Positions 8,493 to 16,979 of a DNA stretch of 35,475 nt are shown in pieces. Numbering within the stretch: the stretch's first letter is position 1; every line of letters starts with the position of its first letter. Position numbers and translations under genes: made by a program. Below the pieces are notes generated by a model. That model was not told the DNA's origin, did no database searches, and saw only the letters and a program-made list of their open reading frames with translations. Origin of the DNA: Phycisphaerales bacterium (GTDB lineage: Bacteria > Planctomycetota > Phycisphaerae > Sedimentisphaerales > Anaerohalosphaeraceae); assembly GCA_011053245.1 (NCBI GenBank), contig DRGS01000076.1, forward strand, positions 1 through 35,475, written 5' to 3'.

Positions 8493-8605
8493 CCCAGAAA
8501 AAGTATTTTTAAAAACACAGGAATCCCCTGGAAAAGCGAGAAGATGCCCGCGAGTCCAGAGGGTCGTTTTTTTGCGTTTTTTAATGTTTTTTTTCATTTT
8601 TAACT

Positions 8606-8632
8606 ACGGATTTCACGGATTAACACGGATTT
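8606..8632. repeat. Dispersed repeat, three ACGGATT units
   Basis: Three direct units at 8606, 8615 and 8625 (ACGGATTTC, ACGGATTAAC, ACGGATTT), followed by a T run. The segment at 8768-8795 has the same architecture with changed bases. I recall similar intergenic repeats in unrelated environmental bacteria. Confidence 0.7.
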
Positions 8633-8767
8633 ATTTTTTTACCATGAAGTCCATGAAGGCCAGGAAGAAAAGATTAAATTGTATTTTATTGTTAGATGAA
8701 CATTATACAAAGCTAAGAGTTAAAAGTCAAATGAATTTTTTGAGAAATAAAGAAAAAGATATTAAAC

Positions 8768-8795
8768 GCTGATTTCGCAGATTACACAGATTTTT
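8768..8795. repeat. Second copy of the dispersed CGGATT/CAGATT repeat
   Basis: GCTGATTTCGCAGATTACAC then AGATTTTT. Three GATT units stand at nearly the same 9-10 base phase as at 8606-8632, in the same orientation. Confidence 0.65.
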
Positions 8796-8971
8796 ATCCC
8801 GCAAAGGCGATTACGTTTTGAGTGTTTAGTTCCCTGCTTAAAGCATGCTGGGACAAACTTTAGTTTTAAGTTGTGGAATTTCTTTGTTTTAAATACTACT
8901 TCGCTTGATCCCCTAAAAAACAAAGGAATGCAGTTGACTTGGAAATTGGAGTTTTGGCGCAGGCATCAAGC

Positions 8972-10366
8972 TTATCCTTTAGTCTGGCTGACGAGGCATT
9001 TTTTCATGCAGAAGTTGTATGCGAGCATTACGAATATCAGCCAACATGCGACAATAGCTATGGGGATAGCTACAGGCGGAATTGTTATCTCTAAGAATCT
9101 GCTAAATATGTGCCCGAAGACAATCGCCTGTATCAATAAGATTACAATTATCATCCTTAATGCAAGCCGTCGCCGTATCATCACTGTCAATGAAAAAGCT
9201 ATCGGTATGATCAACAGGAAAAGATAGAATTTGCTGATATCTATAGCCTGATAACTAAGGGTTAAATTTTTGATATGTATTTGCGGCAAGAACGGCTCTG
9301 CCAAATTTGATATAATTGCAAGCAGGATCACAGCAATTCCGCCTATTATGGTGTTGAAAAAGGCCACTGCCAATATGCCGGTAAATATCTCACGGCGTCC
9401 TCCCGGCAGCAGTAGAGATGGACATGTCGGCAGTTTCATGTTTATAGCCCCAATACATGGGATCAGAAATACTATTTGGTTCAAGTTGAAGTTGCCCGTG
9501 TTCCAGTACCCAAAATATAAAAGCATAGCTATACAGCCAACCAGTACCGACGGTTTCAGGTAAAGGAAAAATGATCCAAGATCGGCATATAAGCTGCCCC
9601 AGATGTACCTGTTCCGACTCAGGAATTTATGTTCCTGCATCTTTGAAATAAATAAATTCTCTGAACGGCTCTGCAAATCCGTGACTTCATCCCCCATTTT
9701 ACGCAGCATCTGTGTCCGGCGTATTTTTTGTGTCTTTTGCATATTCCAGCCGGGCATCATTCCGGGTGCGAGCTTGCCGCATAATTCTCTTGCCAATAAG
9801 TCCTTACCCAGCCATCGCCACAGTCGCCAGCATATTCCATAACCTATCGCTATAACGATAAGGGGATAAGCAACTGTCATCTCCTGTAAAAACTTGTAAT
9901 ATATCCCGGCTCCCAATAATAAGAACATTAATAATGTCTTTATCAAATAAGATGCACCCCACTGATGTGTCACTTTAAAGGTTATCCTAACAGCTAAGAG
10001 ATAAACCGCCATGCCCACAAAGCCGGCGGCGACCGCTACAAGGAGTGAGTCTGGTAATGCAAGATCGGGATGGGCAAGGAACACCATACCCAAAACGGCG
10101 TTTACGATGGCACCGACGATCATGATGACTTTTCTTGATACCTTTTTGTGGCCGGGCATGCAGAATGAAAAAGGCTTGGCCATTATGTCTTGTTGTAGAT
10201 TGGTCACGAGCGTCGCTGCGACAATACTTAATATCAGAAAGCAGAAGTACCTGCCGCTCTGGTATGCCATGCGCATTAATTGTGTTTGGCCCAACAGTAT
10301 CAGATACCATAGCCACACGCCGCGACATTGATAAAAATGTTTAAAATTAGCTCGTAATGTGGTCAT
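8972..10366 (-). CDS. ABC transporter membrane subunit (ABC-2-like permease)
   Basis: A 464-residue integral membrane protein. I count about eleven or twelve hydrophobic stretches, for example YFCFLILSIVAATLV, IMIVGAIVNAVLGMVFLA and IAMLLYFGYW. A long polar loop sits in the middle (about residues 190-270). It has no ATPase motif of its own. Its role as a permease is inferred from position: it follows an ABC ATPase after 12 bases, downstream of a YtrA-type regulator. The ATG has AAAGGA 8 bases upstream, overlapping the stop of the ATPase gene. The substrate cannot be read from sequence. YtrA-type operons in other bacteria respond to cell-envelope stress, so export of a lipid or peptide is one possibility. 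Confidence 0.75.
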   Translation of the reverse strand: MTTLRANFKHFYQCRGVWLWYLILLGQTQLMRMAYQSGRYFCFLILSIVAATLVTNLQQDIMAKPFSFCMPGHKKVSRKVIMIVGAIVNAVLGMVFLAHPDLALPDSLLVAVAAGFVGMAVYLLAVRITFKVTHQWGASYLIKTLLMFLLLGAGIYYKFLQEMTVAYPLIVIAIGYGICWRLWRWLGKDLLARELCGKLAPGMMPGWNMQKTQKIRRTQMLRKMGDEVTDLQSRSENLFISKMQEHKFLSRNRYIWGSLYADLGSFFLYLKPSVLVGCIAMLLYFGYWNTGNFNLNQIVFLIPCIGAINMKLPTCPSLLLPGGRREIFTGILAVAFFNTIIGGIAVILLAIISNLAEPFLPQIHIKNLTLSYQAIDISKFYLFLLIIPIAFSLTVMIRRRLALRMIIVILLIQAIVFGHIFSRFLEITIPPVAIPIAIVACWLIFVMLAYNFCMKKCLVSQTKG

Positions 10367-10378
10367 TTTGTTTTTCCT

Positions 10379-11260
10379 TTAGCTTACGACTATCTTGTAT
10401 ATGTCTTCGAGTGAGAGGGGTTCTGTTTCGATCTGGCAGTTTAGTTCTTTGGCTTTGCTTTGGATGTACTCCTTATCAGGATATTGCACGGTAAGTACGG
10501 CTCTGCGTCCGTCGCGTTTGGTGTCGAGTATGCCGGTAAAGGGCAATTCAGTAGGAATCTCTCCGTTTAGCGATGTGATGTGGACGCGGCAGAATTCTTC
10601 GCGGAGGTCGTCAAAGGTGCAATCACGCACGAGCCTGCCGTCTTTCATGATGAGGGTATGGTCGATGATCTTTTCGACGTCGCTTAAGATGTGCGATGAG
10701 ATTATGATCGTGCGTCCCTGATCCTGAATGATGCTAAGGAGCAGATCGAGGAACTGGCCCCTTGCGATAGGATCGAGTCCGGCGGCGGGTTCATCGAGTA
10801 TCAAAAGGTCCGGCTGGGCGCCGATGGCTAATAGTATCGCCAGCTTCTGTCTCTGGCCCGGTGACAGCGAGCCAACGCGCGACTTAATGGGGATGTCGAA
10901 GTCGTCGATGTATTCCTGCTCGATCTCGTCGCTCCAGTTTTCATAGTATGCGCTGACATAGCGTATCAACTGCCGCACCGTCATCCAGTCGAGGAGTTCG
11001 CCTTCCTGATGGACATAGCCGATGCGTGCAAGTTCGGCGGGGCCGAGCTTTTCGGCGTCGCAGCCAAAAGTTGTACACGTCCCGCTGTCTGGAAGGTACA
11101 GCCCGATGATATGGCGCAAGAGGGTACTCTTACCGGAGCCGTTTGCGCCGAGTAAGCCGATGATCCTGCCGGGTTCTACTGCAAGGTCTATGCCGTCAAT
11201 TGCTTTGATCTTTCCGAATCGCTTTTTCAAGCCTGTTATTTCAATTATAGTTTCATTCAT
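10379..11260 (-). CDS. ABC transporter ATP-binding protein
   Basis: A 293-residue ATPase that powers the permease encoded next to it. The motifs are complete: Walker A GANGSGKST (residues 38-46), Q-loop in YVHQEGE (about 82-88), signature LSPGQ (132-136), Walker B LLILDE (152-157), D-loop GLDP (161-164) and the switch His190 in SSHILSD. The C-terminal 80 residues are an accessory region without named motifs. The organisation matches ATPases of the ABC-2 drug/lipid export type. Its ATG overlaps the regulator's stop codon (ATGA), so the two are translationally coupled. Confidence 0.95.
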   Translation of the reverse strand: MNETIIEITGLKKRFGKIKAIDGIDLAVEPGRIIGLLGANGSGKSTLLRHIIGLYLPDSGTCTTFGCDAEKLGPAELARIGYVHQEGELLDWMTVRQLIRYVSAYYENWSDEIEQEYIDDFDIPIKSRVGSLSPGQRQKLAILLAIGAQPDLLILDEPAAGLDPIARGQFLDLLLSIIQDQGRTIIISSHILSDVEKIIDHTLIMKDGRLVRDCTFDDLREEFCRVHITSLNGEIPTELPFTGILDTKRDGRRAVLTVQYPDKEYIQSKAKELNCQIETEPLSLEDIYKIVVS

Positions 11261-11655
11261 TTTTGCTCCTGCTTTCTGGCATTTAATGCCCTGTGAAATT
11301 TCGTTAAAAGCTGTGCGGCTTGGTCTTCGCTGACATCGAGTTGTACGGCGGTGACGGCGGCCTTTTCGACGGCTCTTTCGAGTATGTCTTTCTTGAGTAT
11401 GTCCTTTTGGTCCTGGGGGATGCGGGCGACGAAGAGGCCGATACCGCGTTTGCGTGTGACGAGTTGGTCGGCTTCGAGGAAAGAATAGGCTTTGCTTATC
11501 GTCATGGGATTGACATTCAGACGTCTGGCCAGATCTCTGACGGTATCTAATTGTTGGTCCTGGGCGAGTTCGCCGGTCATGATCTGGGTGCGTATCTGGG
11601 CGATTATCTGGCGATATATCGGAACTCCGCTGTGTGAATCAATTTCAAGTAACAT
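11257..11655 (-). CDS. GntR-family transcriptional regulator, YtrA subfamily
   Basis: A 132-residue regulator. The N-terminal winged helix (about residues 8-76) has the GntR pattern: PIYRQIIAQIRTQI, then VRDLARRLNVNPMTISKAY as the helix-turn-helix, then the wing RKRGIGLFVA. The C-terminal tail is only about 55 residues with no ligand-binding FadR or UTRA domain, which defines the short YtrA subfamily. AAAGGA lies 8 bases before the ATG. Immediately upstream is a perfect palindrome overlapping the promoter, so the protein very likely represses its own operon. It heads the regulator-ATPase-permease transcript. Confidence 0.93.
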   Translation of the reverse strand: MLLEIDSHSGVPIYRQIIAQIRTQIMTGELAQDQQLDTVRDLARRLNVNPMTISKAYSFLEADQLVTRKRGIGLFVARIPQDQKDILKKDILERAVEKAAVTAVQLDVSEDQAAQLLTKFHRALNARKQEQK

Positions 11656-11669
11656 TTTTTCAATCCTTT

Positions 11670-11701
11670 GTATAGTGTATTACTTACCTAATACACTATA
11701 C
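11670..11701. promoter_or_regulatory. GntR/YtrA-type operator palindrome
   Basis: Perfect 13-bp inverted repeat GTATAGTGTATTA, 6-base spacer, TAATACACTATAC. It fits the GT...TA...TA...AC symmetry reported for YtrA-type sites. One half contains the -10 box of the GntR promoter, so binding should block transcription. Confidence 0.88.
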
Positions 11702-11723
11702 ACCACGAAAGGCTTCTTTGCAA
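11695..11723 (-). promoter_or_regulatory. Sigma-70 promoter of the GntR-ABC operon
   Basis: Read on the minus strand: -35 TTGCAA (11718-11723), 17-base spacer, -10 TATAGT (11695-11700). The -10 lies inside the operator arm. The transcription start would fall about 30 bases before the regulator's ATG. Confidence 0.75.
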
Positions 11724-11998
11724 CAAAAAAATGAGATTTTTTTTGAATTAATGTAATCGCTTGTTTTGGCAGTAGTTACGGCAATATATATCGTTTGTAA
11801 GTAGCATTTTTTCATAATTTTTTCACTTTGACAGCCGAGCATCCTCTTTATTACTCATAACCTCAAAAAAGTGTGTTTTTGCGATTCGTCAGTTAATCCC
11901 TCCCCTGAAAACGCCGAAAATGTGAGTACGCAGCGCAGTTTCTGTGTGGAGTGTGCCCTGTCAACAGGCTGTTTTGGCTTGATGCGGGGTGAATAATA

Positions 11999-12043
11999 GA
12001 ATGTTCCCGCCTGCGCGGGAATGACAATGAAAGCGGGAATGAC
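11999..12043. repeat. Small hairpin repeat of the CCCGCCTGCGCGGG type
   Basis: Inverted repeat TTCCCGC-CTGC-GCGGGAA at 12004-12021, followed by a second partial copy AAGCGGGAATGAC. On the minus strand one frame reads VIPAQAG, the hallmark of a hairpin repeat dispersed in many bacterial genomes. Confidence 0.75.
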
Positions 12044-12064
12044 ACTAAAATTAGACGGAGTACA

Positions 12065-13315
12065 ATGGAACAGGCACAAGACAATGCAAAAAAGTTTTCA
12101 TCGCAGGACCTTGAACGGTTAGCTAATAATGTTCCGGAGGTTCTCTATTCGGCTACGCTAACGCCTGATCCGCGAATCGTGTTTTTTACCACTAATGCCA
12201 CCGATCTTACCGGCTATGGAGTTGACGAACTCATTAGTGGGTGGTCGGATATTATCGAGCCGAAAGATATTTCGCGATACAACAAGACCTTTGAGAGATG
12301 TCAAAAAACCGGTAAGCCCTGCTCAGTGGAATACCGGATAAATACAAAGGACGAAATGACCAAAGAAATTCTTGATCGCGTCCATCCGGTCTTCGATGAC
12401 AAGGGTCAGGTCGTCGGTGTTGACGGTATGATCATGGATATAACCGAACGCAAGATGATTCAGGATGAGCTTGAAAAGAACCAGATGTTCCAGACGCTTG
12501 GAAAACTCGGAGCGGGGATTTCTCATGAGATAAACACACCGATCCAATTTATAAGCGATAATATTCATTTCCTGACGGATTCTTTGAAGCAGGTCTTTTC
12601 GCTGAGGGATATGTATACCGCACTCAGGGACAGGGCGGTGGGATCTTCTGAAACGCTTTCCGCAGATGACTTTAAGCCGGTCATAGAAGCCGAAGCCGAA
12701 GCTGATATTGATTTTCTGACCGATGAAATACCGAAAGCTCTGGAACAAAGTCTTGAGGGGATGAACAGGGTGCTGGGTATTGTTACGGCTATGCGTGATT
12801 TTTCGCATATCGACGACCGAAGTAAGTCGCTGGCGGATATTAACAAAGCGATGGAAAGTACGATCGTCATCCTGAGGAACGAATTGAAATATGTTGCCGA
12901 AGTTAAAACGAATTTCGATCCCAATCTTCCGATGGTGATGTGCAGTATGGATGAGATCAGTCAGGTGTGTATGAACCTGTTGATAAATGCCGCTCACAGT
13001 ATTGACGATGTTATCGAGAAAGGCACCGACCAGCGAGGTGTCATTACGGTAACAACCAGCAGCGAAGGGGGTAGAGTGATCATTTCAATTTCCGATACCG
13101 GAGCTGGCATTGCCGACGATGTCCGTGAGAAGATATTTGAACCGTTTTTCACCACTAAGGAAACGGGTAAGGGCACGGGCCAGGGTCTTGCGTTTGCCAG
13201 ATCGATAATACTCGAAAAGCATAATGGTGATATTGAACTTGATACCGAGGTGGGCAAGGGTACCACGTTCAGAATATGTTTGCCCATAGAATCAGAAGAG
13301 TTACCAGAAAAATGA
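12065..13315 (+). CDS. Soluble PAS sensor histidine kinase
   Basis: A 416-residue kinase without signal peptide or membrane segment. A PAS domain at about 15-130 ends in MDITERK. The phospho-accepting His154 lies in GISHEINTPIQFISDN. An insertion of about 90 residues separates the two DHp helices, as in kinases sharing the HEINTPIQF motif. ATP-binding boxes follow: N box NLLINAAHSI, G boxes DTGAGIADD and GKGTGQGLA. A CGGAG site stands 5-6 bases before the ATG. The stop overlaps the next gene's ATG (ATGA), so kinase and REC-HDOD protein are made together and this is the most likely phosphate donor for it. The signal is unknown. Confidence 0.94.
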   Translation: MEQAQDNAKKFSSQDLERLANNVPEVLYSATLTPDPRIVFFTTNATDLTGYGVDELISGWSDIIEPKDISRYNKTFERCQKTGKPCSVEYRINTKDEMTKEILDRVHPVFDDKGQVVGVDGMIMDITERKMIQDELEKNQMFQTLGKLGAGISHEINTPIQFISDNIHFLTDSLKQVFSLRDMYTALRDRAVGSSETLSADDFKPVIEAEAEADIDFLTDEIPKALEQSLEGMNRVLGIVTAMRDFSHIDDRSKSLADINKAMESTIVILRNELKYVAEVKTNFDPNLPMVMCSMDEISQVCMNLLINAAHSIDDVIEKGTDQRGVITVTTSSEGGRVIISISDTGAGIADDVREKIFEPFFTTKETGKGTGQGLAFARSIILEKHNGDIELDTEVGKGTTFRICLPIESEELPEK

Positions 13316-14541
13316 GTGAAAAAAGACGTATACTTTTTGTTGATGACGACCGTAATGTTCTTGACGGATTGCGAAGGATGCTGCACAGCATGCGCGATCA
13401 GTGGAAGATGGAATTTGTAACGAAACCTCTCGACGCACTCGAAGTTATGAAGAGTACCGAGTACGATGTTATCATCTCGGATTTTCAGATGCCGGGTATG
13501 GACGGTGTTGAGCTGCTTGAAAAAGTGCGGAAACGGTATCCCAACACGATACGATTTATGCTGAGCAGCTATTCCGATCAACTTCACCGCGGCAGGACAC
13601 TGCGATGCGTGCATCAGTTTGTTACAAAGCCGTGCCATGCCGACCAGTTGAAGACTATGGTTGCGCGTGCGTTTGCTCTCAATGACAGGATACGGTCGAA
13701 GGAAGCGGCTTCTGTGCTTTCGTCGCTGCGTTCACTTCCAGTTATGCCGAAGGCTTTCAATGACGTTCTCGATATGCTCAATACCGAAGATTGCAGCCCG
13801 CGAAGAGTCGGTAAACTCATCGCCAATGACATAGGAATGTCGGCAAAGATACTTCAGCTTGTGAATTCATCTTTTGCGAGCAAGAATTCCAAGATCGTCG
13901 ATCCCATCCACGCGGTGTCTTACCTTGGCTTAAAGGCTGTCGAAGCGTTGATGCTTACGCAGGGTGTATTTGCCCATCTGTCCGAGGATAAGATAAAAGA
14001 ATTTCATGTTGACGCGTTGCAGGAACACTGCGCAAGAGTAGGTGCCCTTGCAAAGGCTATTTGCAAAGCACAGAACTTAAGCAACGAGGAAGCCGATGCG
14101 GCTACTATGGCTGGTATTCTTCACGATGCGGGCAAGATAATACTTGTCCTGAAGTTCCCTGACGAATTCAGGGAGGCCATAGATAGGTCGAGGGCAACAC
14201 AGACGCCTCTCTATCAGGTCGAAAAGGAACTGATGAAGATCTCGCACGCCGAACTTGGCGGATGTCTTCTCGATCTCTGGGGTTTGCCGAACGCTATCAT
14301 CGAAGCGGCGACTTTCCATCACGAGCCGTGGATGTACTTCCATGACCAGTTCTCTGTCATCTCCGCCGTTTATACGGCCAATGTCATTGATCATTACTTG
14401 TGCAGTGGATGCGGGGACGGGTACTCTTCAGATTTAAATATCGAATATATTGACAGGCTTGGCGTTAGTGAAAGATGGTCGGCCTGGTGCCGGTTGCACC
14501 TGCCTGTCGAATTTGCGGAATTAGAACATGTCGGAAAATGA
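13312..14541 (+). CDS. Response regulator with HDOD output domain
   Basis: A 409-residue protein: receiver domain (about 5-125) plus HDOD domain (about 145-345). Receiver residues are the acidic cluster DDD (11-13), phospho-acceptor Asp57 in ISDFQMPGMDG and Lys106 in FVTKP. The HDOD part shows LPVMPKAFNDVLDML, ANDIGMSAKILQLVNSSF and AGILHDAGKIIL, with His271-Asp272. HDOD domains are usually non-enzymatic signalling modules related to HD phosphohydrolases. I choose ATG 13312 over an earlier in-frame ATG at 13276, because the chosen start overlaps the kinase stop (ATGA) and begins directly with the receiver fold. The earlier start would lie deep inside the kinase gene. Confidence 0.93.
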   Translation: MSEKRRILFVDDDRNVLDGLRRMLHSMRDQWKMEFVTKPLDALEVMKSTEYDVIISDFQMPGMDGVELLEKVRKRYPNTIRFMLSSYSDQLHRGRTLRCVHQFVTKPCHADQLKTMVARAFALNDRIRSKEAASVLSSLRSLPVMPKAFNDVLDMLNTEDCSPRRVGKLIANDIGMSAKILQLVNSSFASKNSKIVDPIHAVSYLGLKAVEALMLTQGVFAHLSEDKIKEFHVDALQEHCARVGALAKAICKAQNLSNEEADAATMAGILHDAGKIILVLKFPDEFREAIDRSRATQTPLYQVEKELMKISHAELGGCLLDLWGLPNAIIEAATFHHEPWMYFHDQFSVISAVYTANVIDHYLCSGCGDGYSSDLNIEYIDRLGVSERWSAWCRLHLPVEFAELEHVGK

Positions 14542-16750
14542 CAAAACCAAAATCCTGTTTGTAGACGACGAAAAGAACATCCTTAACGGGTTCAAACGTC
14601 AGTTCCACAACAAGTATGAGGTTGAAACAGCATTAGGCGGTTCCGACGGTCTCGAACGTATGCTTGTTTCCGGTCCTTTTGCCGTTGTAGTATCCGATCT
14701 GAATATGGATGGGATGGACGGTCTTACATTTCTTCGAAAGGTAAGAGAGGCAAGCCCTGACACCGTCTGCGTAATGCTTACCGGTTATGCTGATCTCGAT
14801 GTCGCGGTCGAAGCGTTAAATACCGGAAGGATATTCCGATTTCTCACAAAGCCGTGTCCCCATGAAGTACTCACTCAGACAATAGAGGAAGGTGTCGAGC
14901 AATACAAACGGCACATGACAGTTAGCAGTTACACATACACCTGCGATATCGAGAAGGACAGGATTGCAAGGATCGACCGCAGCCAGGGGTGTCTGGCAGT
15001 TACCGGATACACACCTCAGGACTTCGTCAGTGACAATGCCCTTTGGATATCAATGGTTCTTCCGGAACACAGGGTGATGGTAAAAGACAGGATCGCCAGT
15101 ATAATCGAAGGTAAGGAAGTAGGTCCGGTAGAGTTCACTGTACGGAGAAAAGACGGTGCTGTCAGATGGGTCAGTGACACCGTCATCCCGCAACGTAATG
15201 AAAAGGGCAGGGTTTACAAGTTCGAGGGTATTCTTGAAGACGTAACCGAGCGAAAAGAAATGCAGACTGCTCTTGCTCATAGCGAGGAGCGGTACGAACG
15301 AATGGTCGCAAATGTTCCCGGTCTTGTGTTCCAGCTTGTATTAAGGGCTCAGGGTAATATGGAGTTTGTCTTTCTTAGTGACACCTGTAGAGATTTTTTC
15401 GGTATCGAGCCGGAGGATATAAAAAACGATAGTCACCTTCTTATCGGTAAGATGCATCCTGAAGACCGCGCCGAATTTTACCGTCATATCGCAGAGTCCG
15501 CCGAAGAACTTTCGCCCTGCGAATGGAGTGGCAGGATCATGCTGAGTGATCAGGAAAAATGGTACCAAACCCTTGCGCGGCCTGAGCGTCTTCCTGATGG
15601 CGATACCCTCTGGGACGGTATTATGCTTGATATAACAGAAACCAGGAAGACCGAACATGAAGTAAGATCCCTGGCGAAGTTCCCCGGCGAAAATCCGAAT
15701 CCTGTCCTGAGAATCAGCAGTGATGGCCGGATAATGTATGCAAATAATGCGGCCGATCCGCTACTTCAACTTTGGGGCAGAGAAATCGACCAGAATCTGC
15801 CTGATGAGATCAACGATCTTGTTAGAAAGATAAAAGCTTTGGGTGCCGATGATTGTATAGAAATAAAATGCAAGGACCGGTACTACTCGATGGTCGTTGC
15901 TATCGTCGACGAATATGATTACATCAACATATATGCGAGGGATATGACAGAAGTCAAGAACGCCCAGTTGAAACTGATACGAGCGAACGAAATACTTAAA
16001 GAGCACGACCGTTTAAAGAGTGAATTTGTTTCTACTGTCTCGCACGAACTGCGAACACCTTTGTGTATTTTTAAGAATATCGTATCGAACGCTATGGCAG
16101 GAGTAATGGGCAAGGTTAGCCACAAACTCTACGAAAGTCTCAAGACGGCAGATGCGAGTATCGACCGCCTTACCCGGATCATATCCGACTTCCTCGATAT
16201 CTCGAAGATCGAGTCGGGCAATATGAAGCTGGACCTTACGCCTATTGACGTGCAGCAGGTGGTGGTCGAAAGTGTAAAGTCTTTGCAGGTTCTGGCATCG
16301 GCCAAGGATATTGAGATCAAATTAAATACCGCCAAGGTTGAGGTGCTTGTAAACGCCGATCGTGACCGCATTATCCAGGTATTGACGAATCTCGTTGGGA
16401 ATGCCATCAAGTTCATACCTGTAAATGGTAATATTGAGGTTTCGCTTGAAGATCGCCCTCAGGAGATTTCGATCTCTGTAAAAGACGATGGTCCCGGTCT
16501 CAGCAAGGACGACATAGAGAAGATATTCAATCGGTTCGTTCAGATACACATGCTGCTGGGTCCCGGCGAACACGGCACGGGGCTGGGCCTTACCATTGCT
16601 AAGGAACTAATCGAAATGCACGGTGGAAAACTCAACTGCAGCAGTCAGCCAGGCAATGGATGCTGCTTCAGCTTTACGATCCCCAAAGTAGAGATCCAAC
16701 CTGTCGATGACTTCCAAATTGCCGAAGTTACGCACGTTCCGGCCCAATAA
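14528..16750 (+). CDS. Hybrid signalling protein: REC, three PAS domains, histidine kinase
   Basis: A 740-residue cytoplasmic protein. The N-terminal receiver (about 8-125) has acceptor Asp57 in VSDLNMDGMDG and Lys in FLTKP. Three PAS-type regions follow at about 135-250, 258-375 and 383-485. The first two end in DVTERK and DITETRK; the third starts with FPGENPNPVLRI. The HisKA box has phospho-accepting His506 in VSHELRTPL. The ATPase domain has NLVGNAIKFI, DDGPGLSKDD and GTGLGLTIAKEL, all complete. With the receiver in front, phosphorylation from the upstream kinase could gate its own kinase activity. The gene overlaps the REC-HDOD gene by 14 bases, giving a three-gene coupled module. A weak GGA element precedes the ATG. 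Confidence 0.94.
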   Translation: MSENDKTKILFVDDEKNILNGFKRQFHNKYEVETALGGSDGLERMLVSGPFAVVVSDLNMDGMDGLTFLRKVREASPDTVCVMLTGYADLDVAVEALNTGRIFRFLTKPCPHEVLTQTIEEGVEQYKRHMTVSSYTYTCDIEKDRIARIDRSQGCLAVTGYTPQDFVSDNALWISMVLPEHRVMVKDRIASIIEGKEVGPVEFTVRRKDGAVRWVSDTVIPQRNEKGRVYKFEGILEDVTERKEMQTALAHSEERYERMVANVPGLVFQLVLRAQGNMEFVFLSDTCRDFFGIEPEDIKNDSHLLIGKMHPEDRAEFYRHIAESAEELSPCEWSGRIMLSDQEKWYQTLARPERLPDGDTLWDGIMLDITETRKTEHEVRSLAKFPGENPNPVLRISSDGRIMYANNAADPLLQLWGREIDQNLPDEINDLVRKIKALGADDCIEIKCKDRYYSMVVAIVDEYDYINIYARDMTEVKNAQLKLIRANEILKEHDRLKSEFVSTVSHELRTPLCIFKNIVSNAMAGVMGKVSHKLYESLKTADASIDRLTRIISDFLDISKIESGNMKLDLTPIDVQQVVVESVKSLQVLASAKDIEIKLNTAKVEVLVNADRDRIIQVLTNLVGNAIKFIPVNGNIEVSLEDRPQEISISVKDDGPGLSKDDIEKIFNRFVQIHMLLGPGEHGTGLGLTIAKELIEMHGGKLNCSSQPGNGCCFSFTIPKVEIQPVDDFQIAEVTHVPAQ

Positions 16751-16836
16751 TATCAAATCGAGATATTCTTTGCAGTGTCTTTCACGGTTAATATCAATTT
16801 CCATGCAAAAATTGTTTCGACCAATCGGTTTTTTGT

Positions 16837-16864
16837 TTGAAATTCCAGTTTTTATGTGTAAACT
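16837..16864 (+). promoter_or_regulatory. Probable promoter of tRNA-Tyr
   Basis: -35 TTGAAA (16837-16842), 16-base spacer, -10 TAAACT (16859-16864). The start would lie about 10 bases before the tRNA's first base. Read-through from the kinase operon is an alternative. Confidence 0.5.
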
Positions 16865-16880
16865 GCTTATCTTACCGAAA

Positions 16881-16963
16881 GGGTCGGTGCCCGAGTGGCT
16901 AAAGGGGATGGGCTGTAAACCCATTGGCGTGAGCCTTCGCTGGTTCGAATCCAGCCCGGCCCA
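16881..16963 (+). tRNA. trnY: tRNA-Tyr (anticodon GTA)
   Basis: Complete class II tRNA. The acceptor GGGTCGG pairs with CCGGCCC (one G-U), the anticodon stem is ATGGG/CCCAT around loop CTGTAAA, the long variable arm has stem GGC/GCC, and the T arm is GCTGG-TTCGAAT-CCAGC. The discriminator base is A, as expected for Tyr. CCA is not encoded and must be added after transcription. A strong terminator follows 16 bases downstream. Confidence 0.97.
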
Positions 16964-16979
16964 TTGGTGATTTTTATCC

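Larger units (their letters stand above)
7865..8971. other. 1.1-kb repeat-rich intergenic region without a convincing gene
   Basis: Only low-complexity frames are open here. The region holds a GGCGG-5nt-CCGCC hairpin at 8001-8015, probably in the 5' leader or promoter region of the PEP-CTERM operon. It also holds the 11-bp tandem array at 8217-8280 and scattered GGGTTTG copies up to 8492. Further on are two copies of a CGGATTTCACGG-type repeat (8606-8632, 8768-8795) and a repeated CCATGAAG at about 8642-8657. A/T-rich stretches separate them. Confidence 0.7.
11656..12064. other. Divergent intergenic region between the GntR operon and the signalling operon
   Basis: 409 bases without a gene. 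The left part holds the GntR promoter and operator (11670-11723). The right part holds a hairpin repeat of the CCCGCCTGCGCGGG type (11999-12043) and the CGGAG ribosome site of the kinase at 12065. A perfect TTGACA occurs at about 11828 on the plus strand, but the -10 candidates after it are weak (TATTAC at 15 bases). Confidence 0.6.

Noticed and set aside
8128..8597. Three minus-strand frames with NKPKTNPKQTQ-type repeats
   Set aside because: The repeat is open in several frames because an 11-bp unit lacks stops. No ribosome site or domain is seen.
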